Source: Caulobacter sp. SLTY (GTDB taxonomy: Bacteria > Pseudomonadota > Alphaproteobacteria > Caulobacterales > Caulobacteraceae). From it: a stretch of 64,000 nt of DNA. The notes under the pieces are model-generated. The model was not told where the DNA came from and ran no database searches. It saw nothing but the letters and a program-made list of their open reading frames with translations. Made by a program: the position numbers and the translations under genes. The stretch spans positions 62,001 to 126,000 of the forward strand of contig NZ_JAAALA010000004.1 in assembly GCF_009905535.1 (NCBI RefSeq), read 5' to 3'. Shown piece by piece: positions 50,216 through 59,224 of this stretch; the first letter of the stretch is position 1, and every line of letters starts with the position of its first letter.

Positions 50216-51289
50216 CTAAGGGGTGATGGCCACCTTCAGCACACCATCCCGCTGGTGGCTGAACAGTTCGTAGGCCGCCTCGATATCGTCCAGCCGGAAT
50301 CGGTGGGTGACCATGGCGCCCAGATCCACCCGACCGGAGGCGACGACGTCCATCAGCCGTCGCATCCGTTCCTTGCCGCCCGGACAGAGGGTCGTGACGA
50401 TGGTGTGGTCGCCCAGCCCTGCCAGGAATGGACCCAGCGGCAGCGTCAGGTCCGATGAATAGACGCCCAGGCTGGACAGGGTTCCACCCGGCCGCAGGAC
50501 GCGTAGGGCCGCCTCGAAAGTGGCCTGGGTTCCCAGGGCCTCGATCGCCACATCGACGCCCCGGCCGCCCGCCAGGGCCAGGATCGCCTCGACCGGGTCA
50601 CCATCGGCCGCGTTCACCACGTGATCCGCGCCCATGAGCCGCGCCACGGCCAGGCGAGCCGGCAGCCGATCGACCGCGATGATGGTCGAAGCGCCCAGCA
50701 GCTTGGCCCCGGCGGTGGCGCAGAGGCCGATGGGCCCCTGGGCGAAGACGGCGACGCTGTCGCCGATCTTGATGCCGCCGCGCTCGGCTCCGCTGAAGCC
50801 GGTCGACATGATGTCCGGGCACATCAGCACCTGCTCGTCGGTCAGCCCGTCCGGAATCGGGGCGAGGTTGGTCATGGCGTCCGGGATCAGGACGTACTCG
50901 GCCTGGCAGCCATCGATGGTGTTGCCCAGTCGCCAGCCGCCCAGCGGCTTCCATCCGTGAGGCGAGTCCGGACCGTCCTGGCTGCAGCGCCCGCAAAGGC
51001 AGGCGTTAGAGTATCCGCTGGGGGTGATCGCCCCGGCGATCACCCGCTGGCCCTCGCGGTAGCCTCGTACGGACGAGCCCAGCTTCTCGATAACGCCGAC
51101 AGGCTCATGGCCGACCGTCAGGCCTTTGGCGACGGGGTATTCGCCCTTGAGGATGTGGACGTCGGTGCCACAGATCGTCGTGGTCGTGACCCTCAGGAGG
51201 GCGTCCAGCGGACCGACGTCGGGCAGGGGTTTGTCCTGCAGGACGATCCGGCCCGGTTCGGCGAAGACGGCGGCCTTCATCATGGCCAT
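50216..51289 (-). CDS. zinc-dependent alcohol dehydrogenase (medium-chain, TADH-like)
   Basis: A 357-residue dehydrogenase with catalytic zinc ligands C40 (CGTDVHIL) and H61/E62 (GHEPVG) and the cofactor site VAVFAQGPIGLCATAGAKLLG. Only three cysteines (C97, C99, C102) remain in the structural-zinc loop, spaced unlike the normal four, so that site may be lost, as in isopropanol dehydrogenase-like enzymes. GGGAG precedes the first of three ATG codons. A FixK box lies 67 bases upstream. It may dispose of reducing power as alcohol when oxygen is low. Confidence 0.88.
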   Translation of the reverse strand: MAMMKAAVFAEPGRIVLQDKPLPDVGPLDALLRVTTTTICGTDVHILKGEYPVAKGLTVGHEPVGVIEKLGSSVRGYREGQRVIAGAITPSGYSNACLCGRCSQDGPDSPHGWKPLGGWRLGNTIDGCQAEYVLIPDAMTNLAPIPDGLTDEQVLMCPDIMSTGFSGAERGGIKIGDSVAVFAQGPIGLCATAGAKLLGASTIIAVDRLPARLAVARLMGADHVVNAADGDPVEAILALAGGRGVDVAIEALGTQATFEAALRVLRPGGTLSSLGVYSSDLTLPLGPFLAGLGDHTIVTTLCPGGKERMRRLMDVVASGRVDLGAMVTHRFRLDDIEAAYELFSHQRDGVLKVAITP

Positions 51290-51355
51290 GGCGTAACTCC
51301 CTTGGCCCGCGGAACACGGGCGACCGCAGTGTAGGAAGCCGCCGCGAGGCCGTCG

Positions 51356-51369
51356 TTGACCGGGATCAA
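51356..51369. promoter_or_regulatory. FixK/FNR box (TTGAC-CGGG-ATCAA)
   Basis: Nine of ten half-site bases match. It is at the right distance (about 73 bases from box centre to start) for the leftward alcohol dehydrogenase gene. Its asymmetric half-sites and the flank AAGTCGGG are oriented as in the rightward promoters. Confidence 0.8.
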
Positions 51370-51425
51370 GTCGGGACCTTGGGCCAGGAGGCCGCGCCGC
51401 TTAGCAGACCCGTTCATTGGAAGAA

Positions 51426-51439
51426 TTGACGCGGATCAA
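51426..51439 (+). promoter_or_regulatory. FixK/FNR box (TTGAC-GCGG-ATCAA)
   Basis: Nine of ten half-site bases match. It is centred about 72 bases before the cytochrome c gene and exactly 70 bases from the previous box. The flank AAGGCCGAGG fits the extended pattern. Confidence 0.85.
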
Positions 51440-51504
51440 GGCCGAGGCCGGCAATGGCGCGCCCCATGCCCAGAACGAGCACCCCCGCGCCACGGAGGCG
51501 ACGA

Positions 51505-51870
51505 ATGCGCAACGCCCGATACCTCGCCGTCCCGATGGGCCTGGCCGCCATGATCCTCGTGTCGGCCTGCGTCGCCGGGGGGCGAGCTGCGCCCGAACCC
51601 GACGTCGGGATCGGACCGGACGTCCGCACCGAAAGCGGCCTGGTCCTGGCGCGGCGGGAGTGCGCCGGCTGCCACGCCGTCGAGGCGAACGGGGACAGTC
51701 CGCGCCCGATGGCCCCGCCGTTCCGGCTGCTGGCCACGCGGCTCAGTGGGCCGAAATTGGATGAAAGCCTGACGATGGTCGCCGACCTGGGGCACGGCGA
51801 GATGCCGCCGGCGCGGCTCGACCAAGCCGAGCTGCGGGTTCTCGCCGCCTACATCGACAGCCTGGATTGA
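51505..51870 (+). CDS. small lipoprotein cytochrome c
   Basis: A 121-residue protein with a lipoprotein signal (ILVSAC, C22), one heme motif CAGCH (C53, C56, H57) and a likely axial methionine M100 in GHGEMPP. It resembles class I c-type cytochromes that are anchored to a membrane facing the periplasm, and could carry electrons to the cbb3 oxidase. GGAGG precedes the ATG used; an upstream in-frame ATG is in shadow sequence. It is the first gene of a three-gene unit with the stress protein and reductase, under a FixK box. Confidence 0.87.
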   Translation: MRNARYLAVPMGLAAMILVSACVAGGRAAPEPDVGIGPDVRTESGLVLARRECAGCHAVEANGDSPRPMAPPFRLLATRLSGPKLDESLTMVADLGHGEMPPARLDQAELRVLAAYIDSLD

Positions 51871-51895
51871 TCGCTTCGAAACGGAGAACGACCCC

Positions 51896-52732
51896 ATGAC
51901 CTATCGTGACATCCTGGTGCAGGTGAACGAGGCGCCCGCCGCCCGGCCCCGCGCGGTGGCCGCCGCCGACCTCGCCCGCCGATCCGGCGGGATGGTGACC
52001 GGCGTCTTTTTGCGGTCCGATTTCCTCCACGACATGATGGCCACCGAGGCGCTCGCCTACATGTCTCCCCCGGACATCGAGGCTCTGCTGAAGTCCCATG
52101 CCAAGGCGGTCGAGACCGCCGCCGAAGCGGCGCGGGAGCTCTTCGAGTCGGCCGCGGCCGAGGCCGGGGTCGCTTCCAGCTGGCTGACAGTGGATGGAGA
52201 CAGCGACACCGCGCTGGTGGCCTGCGCCCGTCGGGTCGACCTGGTGGTGCTGCCGCCCAGGGTCACCGTCACCATGGCGCGCTGGCGTTATGGTGCGGGG
52301 GATCTGGCCATGGCGACCGGCGGACCGGTGCTGGTCGTCGGCGACGAGGGCTGCGCGCCGGACTTCGGCCGCCGAGTGCTGGTGGCCTGGAATGGCTCGA
52401 GGGAGTCCGCCCGCGCCCTGCGCGATGCCTGGCCGTTGCTGATCGCGGCCGAGAAGGTCGATGTAGTCATCGTCTCGCCGAAGGGCGACGGCGGGCCCGA
52501 TGGCCTGCTTCAGCGGCACCTGGAGCGCCATGGCTGCAAGGCCAATATCATCCTCGACCGCAGTCAGGACGACGCGGCCAGCGAGGTGCTGCGCCGCCAG
52601 GCGGCCGCGCTGAACTCCGACCTTCTGGTGATGGGGCTGTTTGGCCGGCCCCGTCTGGCGGAGCTGGTCCTCGGCGGTGTCAGCCGCGAGATGATCGAGA
52701 CCCCGCCCATCCCCCTGCTGCTGTCTCACTAG
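51896..52732 (+). CDS. tandem universal stress protein
   Basis: A 278-residue protein of two Usp domains (about 1-140 and 150-278). The second carries LVAWNGSRESARAL and a C-terminal VMGLFGRPRLAELVLGGVSREM, close to the ATP-binding G-2x-G-9x-G[S/T] pattern but ending in a serine-arginine variation. It follows the cytochrome gene by 25 bases, with GGAGA before the ATG. Such proteins are commonly induced by oxygen limitation; their molecular role is usually unclear. Confidence 0.9.
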   Translation: MTYRDILVQVNEAPAARPRAVAAADLARRSGGMVTGVFLRSDFLHDMMATEALAYMSPPDIEALLKSHAKAVETAAEAARELFESAAAEAGVASSWLTVDGDSDTALVACARRVDLVVLPPRVTVTMARWRYGAGDLAMATGGPVLVVGDEGCAPDFGRRVLVAWNGSRESARALRDAWPLLIAAEKVDVVIVSPKGDGGPDGLLQRHLERHGCKANIILDRSQDDAASEVLRRQAAALNSDLLVMGLFGRPRLAELVLGGVSREMIETPPIPLLLSH

Positions 52733-52741
52733 GCCAGCCGC

Positions 52742-53323
52742 ATGGACACGCGTCGTATCCTGATCATCAACGGCCACCCGGACGCGGCCCCCGCCCGGCT
52801 GTGCGCCGCCCTGTCAGAGGCCTACGCCAAGGGTGCGCTGGCCTGCGGGCACGAGGTGCGGCGGGTCTGCCTGGGCAGCCTGGACGTCCCCCTGCTGGCC
52901 TCGCAGGCCGAGTTCGACACGGCCCCGCCGGCCCACCTTGCCGCCCTGCAGGCGGAGCTCCACTGGGCCGAGCACCTTGTGCTGGTGTTTCCACTCTGGC
53001 TGGGCGGGGCGCCGGCCAAGCTGAAGGCGTTGCTCGAACAGTTGATGCGCGGCGGGTTCGGCTTCCAGACCGAGGCGAAGGGAATGTCCGCCAGACTGGG
53101 GGGCCGCTCGGCCCGGCTGATCGTCACCATGGGCATGCCCGCCGCCCTCTACCGGCTCTACTTCGGAGGGCAGGGGGTCATGAGCATCGAGCGCGGCATT
53201 CTTCGCCTGACCGGGATCAGCCCGGTGCGGGACACCTTCTTCGGCGGTGTCTCCACCGCCAGCCCCGCGCGACGCCGCGCCTGGCTGGACCGCGTCGAGA
53301 CGCTGGGCGCCAAGGCTGCCTGA
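52742..53323 (+). CDS. flavodoxin-fold NAD(P)H quinone reductase-like protein
   Basis: A 193-residue flavodoxin_2-type protein with ILIINGHPDAAPARLC at the start and FPLWLGGAPAKLKALLEQLMRGGF in the FMN-binding region, similar to NQO/MdaB/KefF-like reductases. It follows the stress protein by nine bases and ends the low-oxygen transcript that begins with the cytochrome gene. It would reduce quinones or other electrophiles with NAD(P)H using FMN or FAD. Confidence 0.87.
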   Translation: MDTRRILIINGHPDAAPARLCAALSEAYAKGALACGHEVRRVCLGSLDVPLLASQAEFDTAPPAHLAALQAELHWAEHLVLVFPLWLGGAPAKLKALLEQLMRGGFGFQTEAKGMSARLGGRSARLIVTMGMPAALYRLYFGGQGVMSIERGILRLTGISPVRDTFFGGVSTASPARRRAWLDRVETLGAKAA

Positions 53324-53341
53324 GATCGCGCCGCCCGGGGT

Positions 53342-53355
53342 TTGACGCTGATCAA
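53342..53355 (+). promoter_or_regulatory. FixK/FNR box (TTGAC-GCTG-ATCAA)
   Basis: Nine of ten half-site bases match, centred about 63 bases before the cupin GTG. The flank AAGGCGGGGCCGG fits the extended pattern. The preceding reductase gene ends 18 bases before it. Confidence 0.85.
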
Positions 53356-53411
53356 GGCGGGGCCGGCGGTTGGTGACCAGATGGAGACGAACGGACAGGA
53401 AGGAGTGCGAC

Positions 53412-53807
53412 GTGAAGGGGTTCGTCGACGACATCGAGGATCTCGCGGACGCCAACGAGGCCTTCCGCCGGGTGCTCTACACCGGCCGTTACCTGCAGCT
53501 GGTGATCATGCGCCTGCTACCGGGTGAGGAGATCGGGCTGGAGACGCATCTCGAGCACGACCAGTTCTTCCAGTTCATCGACGGCAGGGGGGCGGTCATC
53601 ATCGACGGGATCCGCACGGCGGTCGAGGATGACCATGTGGTGCTGGCGCCGGCCGGCTCGCGGCACAACATCGTCAATACCGGCGACGAGCCGCTGAAGT
53701 TCTACACCCTCTACGGCCCGCCAGAGCATCGCGACGGCGTGGTGCACGATAGCCTTGCCGACGCGGCCCGCGCCCCTGAATCCTTCGATGGCCGTCGGTC
53801 CGAATAG
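53412..53807 (+). CDS. cupin-domain protein
   Basis: A 131-residue single-domain cupin. The first metal motif is ETHLEHDQFFQFIDGRG (H46, H49 and Q53) and the second histidine is H85 in PAGSRHNIVNTG. The usual glutamate is replaced by glutamine, so metal binding may be altered. A GTG start with AAGGAG at good spacing is used. A FixK box immediately upstream places it in the low-oxygen regulon. Enzymatic or sensor role unknown. Confidence 0.83.
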   Translation: MKGFVDDIEDLADANEAFRRVLYTGRYLQLVIMRLLPGEEIGLETHLEHDQFFQFIDGRGAVIIDGIRTAVEDDHVVLAPAGSRHNIVNTGDEPLKFYTLYGPPEHRDGVVHDSLADAARAPESFDGRRSE

Positions 53808-53895
53808 GACCGCTCAGGGTGAGTAAGCCGCCGCGGCCAGGGACGGGCAGGGCGGACGCCCGCGGGAGTGGGGTTCACCGCCTGGAGGGTGTGGA

Positions 53896-54144
53896 TCAGG
53901 CCGACAACCGCCGGCGCAGGAGCATCCCGCCGCTCATCAGGGCAGCCAGGGTGGCGAAGGCCGCAGGATAGCACAGCGGGCAATGGGCCAGCAGTCGCGG
54001 CGTCGTGGTGCAAAGCTCAGGCGCACCCTCCGTGACCATGTAGACCCAGGCCCACAACACCCCTGCCGTGATGGCGAACAGGCCGGTCGCCAGTTCCAGC
54101 ATATCGCTGGCCGTGACCTGGGGGCGGGTGATGACGCGCGGCAT
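53896..54144 (-). CDS. small cysteine-containing two-helix membrane protein
   Basis: An 82-residue protein with two hydrophobic segments (LELATGLFAITAGVLWAWVY and LCYPAAFATLAALMSGGMLL) linked by a loop containing CTTTPRLLAHCPLC, three cysteines plus histidine that could hold a metal. AGGA is seven bases before the ATG used. It is divergent from ccoN, and the FixK box between them lies 50 bases from its start, so co-induction is possible. The family is not recognised. Confidence 0.6.
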   Translation of the reverse strand: MPRVITRPQVTASDMLELATGLFAITAGVLWAWVYMVTEGAPELCTTTPRLLAHCPLCYPAAFATLAALMSGGMLLRRRLSA

Positions 54145-54193
54145 GAGACTGTCCTCGTTTGTCGCCACTCTGCCGACGCCCACGCCGGTCGCC

Positions 54194-54207
54194 TTGATTC
54201 AGATCAA
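54194..54207 (+). promoter_or_regulatory. FixK/FNR box (perfect, TTGAT-TCAG-ATCAA) before ccoN
   Basis: All ten half-site bases match, making this the best box in the window. It is centred about 60 bases before ccoN and may also serve the divergent small membrane protein. The sequence GATTC (a GANTC methylation site in Caulobacterales) is embedded in it. Confidence 0.92.
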
Positions 54208-54260
54208 GGCGACCCCCTCCGCCAGGCCCGAAGAAGCCGCGAGCTTTCGGGGATTCTTCC

Positions 54261-55913
54261 ATGTCCACTGCCCTTCTGGATCGCTACCGGCCCGCGCCGG
54301 GCGCCATGCTTCTCCTGGCCCTGCTGATCATCGGCGGGCTGATCATGGCCGTCGTCGCAGGCATGACGGACGATCCGCTGTTCCGCATACACAGTTTCAT
54401 CTTCGTCGCGGCGGCGGTGCTGGGCGGCTTCGCCCTCACCGCCGGCATCAGCGGCGAGCAGCTGCGCGACGAGCCGGACCGCTACATGGACGGCGTCATC
54501 CGCGCCGGTGTCATAGCAACCATGTTCTGGGGGGCGGTCGGCATGCTGGTCGGGGTGGTCATCGCCGCCCAGCTCAGCTGGCCGACGATCTTCTACTTCC
54601 CGGAGGCCGGCTGGCTGAACTTCGGCCGCTTGCGGCCTCTGCATACCTCCGGGGTCATCTTCGCTTTCGGGGGCAACGCCCTGATCGCCACCAGCTTCTG
54701 GGTGGTCCAGCGCACCTGCAGGGCGCGGCTGGCCGGCGGCATCGCGCCCTGGTTCGTCTTCTGGGGCTACCAGCTGTTCATCGTCCTGGCGGCCACCGGC
54801 TACCTGGCCGGGGTCACCCAGTCGAAGGAGTACGCCGAACCCGAGTGGTACATCGACATCTGGCTGACCATCGTCTGGGTCGCCTACCTGCTGGTCTTCC
54901 TGGGGACGATCTGGAAGCGCAAGGAACCCCACATCTATGTGGCCAACTGGTTCTACCTGGCCTTCATCGTCACCGTGGCCCTGCTGCATGTGGTCAACAA
55001 CCTCAGCCTGCCGATCGGCCTGCTGAACAGCCGCAGCTATTCGCTGTTCGCCGGGGTGCAGGACGCCCTGACCCAGTGGTGGTACGGCCACAACGCCGTC
55101 GGCTTCTTCCTGACCGCCGGTTTCCTGGGGATGATGTACTACTTCGTGCCCAAGCGGGTGGACCGGCCGGTCTACAGCTACCGCCTGTCGATCGTGCACT
55201 TCTGGTCGCTCATCTTCATCTACATCTGGGCCGGCCCGCACCACCTCCACTACACGGCGCTGCCGCAGTGGGCGCAGACCCTGGGCATGACCTTCTCGAT
55301 CATGCTGTGGATGCCCAGCTGGGGTGGGATGATCAACGGGCTGATGACCCTGTCGGGGGCCTGGGACAAGCTGCGCACCGACCCGGTGGTCCGGATGATG
55401 GTCGTGGCCATCGCCTTCTACGGGATGAGCACCTTCGAGGGGCCGGTGATGTCGATCCGGGCGGTCAACGCCCTGTCGCACTACACCGACTGGACCATCG
55501 GCCATGTGCACAGCGGCGCGCTGGGCTGGGTCGGCTTCATCAGCTTCGGGGCGATCTACTGCCTGGTCCCCTGGCTGTGGAAGAAGGAGCGGTTGTTCTC
55601 CAACGCCCTGGTCGAGTGGCACTTCTGGATCGCGACCACCGGCATCGTTCTCTACATCTGCGCCATGTGGGTGTCGGGCATCATGGAAGGCCTGATGTGG
55701 CGCGCCTACACGCCTGAAGGCTACCTGGCCTACAGCTTCATCGAGACCGTCTCCGCCAAGCACATCGAGAACATCATCCGCACCGTCGGCGGCCTGATGT
55801 TCCTGAGCGGCACGCTGATCATGATCTACAACCTGTGGCGCACGGTTCGCATGCCGTCCGTCCAGGGCGCGGAGGCGACCCCGGCCGCGCTCCCCGCCCC
55901 CGTGGCCGCGTAA
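54261..55913 (+). CDS. ccoN: cbb3-type cytochrome c oxidase subunit I
   Basis: A 550-residue heme-copper oxidase subunit I of the C family. The helix carrying [19 protein letters not shown] holds the paired histidines for the binuclear copper site, [14 protein letters not shown] and [12 protein letters not shown] carry further heme ligands, and the length and about twelve membrane segments are normal. It reduces O2 to water with high affinity. It heads the ccoNOQP operon under the perfect FixK box, with ccoO starting 14 bases after its stop. Confidence 0.97.
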   Translation: MSTALLDRYRPAPGAMLLLALLIIGGLIMAVVAGMTDDPLFRIHSFIFVAAAVLGGFALTAGISGEQLRDEPDRYMDGVIRAGVIATMFWGAVGMLVGVVIAAQLSWPTIFYFPEAGWLNFGRLRPLHTSGVIFAFGGNALIATSFWVVQRTCRARLAGGIAPWFVFWGYQLFIVLAATGYLAGVTQSKEYAEPEWYIDIWLTIVWVAYLLVFLGTIWKRKEPHIYVANWFYLAFIVTVALLHVVNNLSLPIGLLNSRSYSLFAGVQDALTQWWYGHNAVGFFLTAGFLGMMYYFVPKRVDRPVYSYRLSIVHFWSLIFIYIWAGPHHLHYTALPQWAQTLGMTFSIMLWMPSWGGMINGLMTLSGAWDKLRTDPVVRMMVVAIAFYGMSTFEGPVMSIRAVNALSHYTDWTIGHVHSGALGWVGFISFGAIYCLVPWLWKKERLFSNALVEWHFWIATTGIVLYICAMWVSGIMEGLMWRAYTPEGYLAYSFIETVSAKHIENIIRTVGGLMFLSGTLIMIYNLWRTVRMPSVQGAEATPAALPAPVAA

Positions 55914-55927
55914 GGGGAGGGGCCGAC

Positions 55928-56671
55928 ATGAAACTCTGGAAACACCACGGCAAGTTCGAGCGTCACTCGCTCATCCTGGTCATCGGCATCCTGGTGGTCG
56001 TCTCGATCGGCGGGCTTGTCGAGATCGCCCCGCTGTTCTGGCTGCAGAGCACGGTGGAGAAGGTCGAGGGCGTCCGCCCCTACACCCCGCTGGAGCTGGC
56101 CGGCCGCGACATCTACATCCGCGAGGGCTGCTACGTCTGCCACTCCCAGATGGTTCGGCCCCTGCGTGACGAGGTCGAGCGCTATGGCCCCTATAGCCTG
56201 GCCGCGGAGAGCATGTACGACCACCCCTTCCAATGGGGGTCAAAGCGCACGGGGCCGGACCTGGCCCGGGTCGGCGGCAAGTACAGCGACGCCTGGCACA
56301 CGGACCACCTGAAGGATCCGCGCTCGGTGGTGCCGGAATCGGTGATGCCGCCCTACGCCTTCCTGGCCCACAAGGACCTGCGCACGGTCGATCTCAAGGC
56401 CAAGCTGAAGGCCATGACGGCGCTTGGCGTGCCCTACAGCCAGGAGGACATCGACGCCGCCCTCACCGACGCCCAGGCCCAGGCTGATCCCTTCTCCACC
56501 GATGCGCTCGACCTGCGTCGTCGCTACGGCGCGAAGGTGGTCAACCGCGACTTCGATGGCGATCCCGACCGCCTGACCGAAATGGACGCCCTGGTGGCTT
56601 ACCTGCAGATGCTGGGGACCGGCGTCGACTTCCAGACCTACAAGGCCGGCGATCCGGCCAACCGGCGATAG
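55928..56671 (+). CDS. ccoO: cbb3-type cytochrome c oxidase subunit II (mono-heme cytochrome c)
   Basis: A 247-residue membrane-anchored cytochrome c. One N-terminal membrane helix (about 14-37) precedes the heme motif CYVCH (C68, C71, H72) and the [10 protein letters not shown] methionine ligand. It passes electrons from CcoP to CcoN. The ATG has GGGGAGGGG upstream. Confidence 0.96.
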   Translation: MKLWKHHGKFERHSLILVIGILVVVSIGGLVEIAPLFWLQSTVEKVEGVRPYTPLELAGRDIYIREGCYVCHSQMVRPLRDEVERYGPYSLAAESMYDHPFQWGSKRTGPDLARVGGKYSDAWHTDHLKDPRSVVPESVMPPYAFLAHKDLRTVDLKAKLKAMTALGVPYSQEDIDAALTDAQAQADPFSTDALDLRRRYGAKVVNRDFDGDPDRLTEMDALVAYLQMLGTGVDFQTYKAGDPANRR

Positions 56672-56682
56672 GGGGCGGGGCC

Positions 56683-56838
56683 GTGACCTACGAAACCGTC
56701 GCCCGCTTCGCCCAGCAGTTCGGGCTCGTCTACTTCGGCCTGATCTTCCTCGCCGGTTCGGTCTGGGCGCTGCTGCCCCGCCACCGCGACACCTACCGCG
56801 CCGCCGCGCGCCTGCCCCTCGAGGAGGAAGACCTATGA
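56683..56838 (+). CDS. ccoQ: cbb3-type oxidase small subunit
   Basis: A 51-residue protein with one membrane helix (FGLVYFGLIFLAGSVWALLP) and a charged tail ending LEEED, exactly the CcoQ pattern. It begins with GTG 11 bases after ccoO, with a GGGGGCGGGG tract before it, and its stop overlaps the ccoP start as ATGA. It stabilises the assembled oxidase. Confidence 0.92.
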   Translation: MTYETVARFAQQFGLVYFGLIFLAGSVWALLPRHRDTYRAAARLPLEEEDL

Positions 56839-57707
56839 GCGGTCCCCACAAGGACGAAATCACCGGGACCGACACCACCGGCCATGAGTGGGACGGCATC
56901 CGCGAACTGGACAATCCCCTGCCGCGCTGGTGGCTATGGGTATTCTACGCCTGCATCCTGTTCAGCATCGGCTACTGGGTGGTGATGCCCGCCTGGCCCG
57001 GCCTGGCCGGCCACACCCGCGGCCTGCTCGGCCAGTCCGACCGCGCCGAGGTCGCCAAGGCTCTGAAGGACCTCGAACGCCAGCGGGGCAAGGGCGCCGC
57101 CGTGCTGCGCGGCGCCAGCCTGCAGCAGATCGAAGCCGATCCCCAGCTGCAGGCCTACGCCCTTCAGGTCGGGCAGTCGGTGTTCGGCGACAACTGCGCC
57201 ACCTGCCATGGGGCCGGCGGCGCCGGGGCCCGGGGCTATCCCAACCTGCGGGACGACGTCTGGCTGTGGGGCGGTTCGCTGGAGGACATCCACCACACCC
57301 TGACGGTCGGGGTGCGCTCGGGCCATGCCGACACCCGTGTGTCGCAGATGCCCGCCTTCGGCCGCGACGGCATGCTGGACCAGGCCAAGATCGCCGACCT
57401 GACCGAGTATGTTGTCGCCATTTCCGGCGGCAAGGCCGATCGGGCGGCGGCGGCCCGCGCCGCGCCGCTGTTCGCCGAGCAGTGCGCCTCCTGTCATGGC
57501 GCGACCGGTCAAGGAGACGTCAAACAGGGCGCCCCTGACCTGACCGACGGCGAGTGGCTGTACGGCTCCGACCACGCCGCCATCTCCGGCCAGATCCACG
57601 CCGGCCGCGGCGGGGTGATGCCTGCCTGGGGTCAGCGGTTCAGCCCCGAGACCCTGAAGGCCCTGGCCGTCTACATCCACGCCAACGCGGGCGGCCAGGA
57701 CAAATGA
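56835..57707 (+). CDS. ccoP: cbb3-type cytochrome c oxidase subunit III (di-heme cytochrome c)
   Basis: A 290-residue protein with the N-terminal YDGIxEL-like region (HEWDGIRELDNPLPRWWLW), a membrane helix (about 32-52) and two heme motifs CATCH (C121, C124, H125) and CASCH (C217, C220, H221). It receives electrons from the cytochrome c pool or bc1 complex. Its stop overlaps the ccoG start. Confidence 0.96.
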   Translation: MSGPHKDEITGTDTTGHEWDGIRELDNPLPRWWLWVFYACILFSIGYWVVMPAWPGLAGHTRGLLGQSDRAEVAKALKDLERQRGKGAAVLRGASLQQIEADPQLQAYALQVGQSVFGDNCATCHGAGGAGARGYPNLRDDVWLWGGSLEDIHHTLTVGVRSGHADTRVSQMPAFGRDGMLDQAKIADLTEYVVAISGGKADRAAAARAAPLFAEQCASCHGATGQGDVKQGAPDLTDGEWLYGSDHAAISGQIHAGRGGVMPAWGQRFSPETLKALAVYIHANAGGQDK

Positions 57708-59224
57708 CCGTTGTCATCGACCGGACCCGCGATCCCCCACTCGACGGCGTGGCCCCCCGCGCCTCGGGTCCGGTCTCCGCCGCCGCCCGCGCCCGTCAGC
57801 AGGCAGGCAAGGGCGGCGGCGACCTCTACAAGCCGCGCACGCAGATCTATCCGAAACGGGTCAACGGCCGCTGGCGGATGCTCAAATGGGCCCTGATGGG
57901 CCTGATGCTGGCCATCTACTACATCACGCCCTGGATCCGCTGGGAGCGGCCCGGCGCCCTGCCGGACCAGGCGGTGCTGGTCGATTTTGAAGGCGGCCGA
58001 TTCTACTTCTTCTGGATCCAGCTTTGGCCGCAGGAGGTCTATTTCATCACCGGCCTGCTGGTGATGGCGGCCCTGGCCCTGTTCCTGACCACCGCCCTTT
58101 TCGGCCGGCTGTGGTGCGGCTACGCCTGTCCCCAGACGGTCTGGACCGACCTTTTCCTGATGGTCGAGCGGCGGTTCGAGGGCGATCGGAACGCCCGCAT
58201 GAAGCTGGACGCCGCGCCCTGGAGCTTCGACAAGGCCTGGCGAAAGCTGGGCAAGCACGCCGTCTGGCTGGGCATCGCGTTCGGCACCGGCGGCGCCTGG
58301 ATCTTCTACTTCCATGACGCGCCGACCCTGATACGCACCTTCTGGATCGGCCAGGGGGCGCTCACCGCCTATGTCTCCTGCGCCCTGCTGACGGCCACCA
58401 CCTACGTCCTGGCCGGGACGATGCGGGAACAGGTCTGCACCTACATGTGCCCCTGGCCGCGCATCCAGGGCGCGATGCTGGACAAACAGTCCCTGCAGGT
58501 CACCTACCGCTACGACCGGGGCGAGCCCCGAGGCCCTCACAAGAAGGGCGCCGGCTGGGAAGGACGGGGCGACTGCATCGACTGCAACCAGTGCGTCGTG
58601 GTCTGTCCGATGGGCATCGACATCCGCGACGGCGCTCAGCTCGAATGCATCAACTGCGGCCTGTGCATCGACGCCTGCAATGAGATGATGGCCAAGGTCG
58701 ACCGGCCACGCGGCCTGATCGCCTACGACACCGACGCCGCCGTGCTTGACCGGTCCCAGGGCCGGAAGGCGACATACCGGTTCCTGCGCTCCCGGACGCT
58801 CTTCTACGCCGTGCTGCTCAGTCTGCTTTCGGCCCTGATGGTCTGGGGCCTGGCCAACCGCAGCCCGGTGGAGGCCCACGCCCTTCGCGACCGTAACCCG
58901 ACCTTCGTGCGGCTGCGCGACGGCTCGGTGCGTGATGGATACACCCTCAAGGTCGCCAACCGCGCGTTCGAGGGCCGCACCTTCCTAGTCACCGTCAGCG
59001 GCGTTCCGGGCGCCCGGGTGTGGACCCCCGGCTCACGGACGGGCGCGCCGGTGGCCGTCGACGCCGCCGCCAACGAGGTTACCGCCCTGCGGGTCTTCGT
59101 CACCGCGCCCGCCGGCAGCCTGACCGCGCCCAGCCTGCCGCTGACCTTCCATCTCACGTCCGGCGAAACGGCCGTCGAGGTCGAGACCGTGTTTCTTTCA
59201 GGAGCCGCCAATGCCGACGACTGA
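57704..59224 (+). CDS. ccoG: cbb3 oxidase maturation protein CcoG (polyferredoxin copper reductase)
   Basis: A 506-residue membrane protein with several helices, the CGYACPQTVWTDLF motif, VCTYMCPWPRIQG and two [4Fe-4S] motifs (CIDCNQCVVVCP and CINCGLCIDAC). The C-terminal domain is Ig-like. It is thought to reduce Cu(II) for oxidase assembly. The ATG overlaps the ccoP stop as ATGA and its end overlaps ccoH by 14 bases. Confidence 0.95.
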   Translation: MTVVIDRTRDPPLDGVAPRASGPVSAAARARQQAGKGGGDLYKPRTQIYPKRVNGRWRMLKWALMGLMLAIYYITPWIRWERPGALPDQAVLVDFEGGRFYFFWIQLWPQEVYFITGLLVMAALALFLTTALFGRLWCGYACPQTVWTDLFLMVERRFEGDRNARMKLDAAPWSFDKAWRKLGKHAVWLGIAFGTGGAWIFYFHDAPTLIRTFWIGQGALTAYVSCALLTATTYVLAGTMREQVCTYMCPWPRIQGAMLDKQSLQVTYRYDRGEPRGPHKKGAGWEGRGDCIDCNQCVVVCPMGIDIRDGAQLECINCGLCIDACNEMMAKVDRPRGLIAYDTDAAVLDRSQGRKATYRFLRSRTLFYAVLLSLLSALMVWGLANRSPVEAHALRDRNPTFVRLRDGSVRDGYTLKVANRAFEGRTFLVTVSGVPGARVWTPGSRTGAPVAVDAAANEVTALRVFVTAPAGSLTAPSLPLTFHLTSGETAVEVETVFLSGAANADD

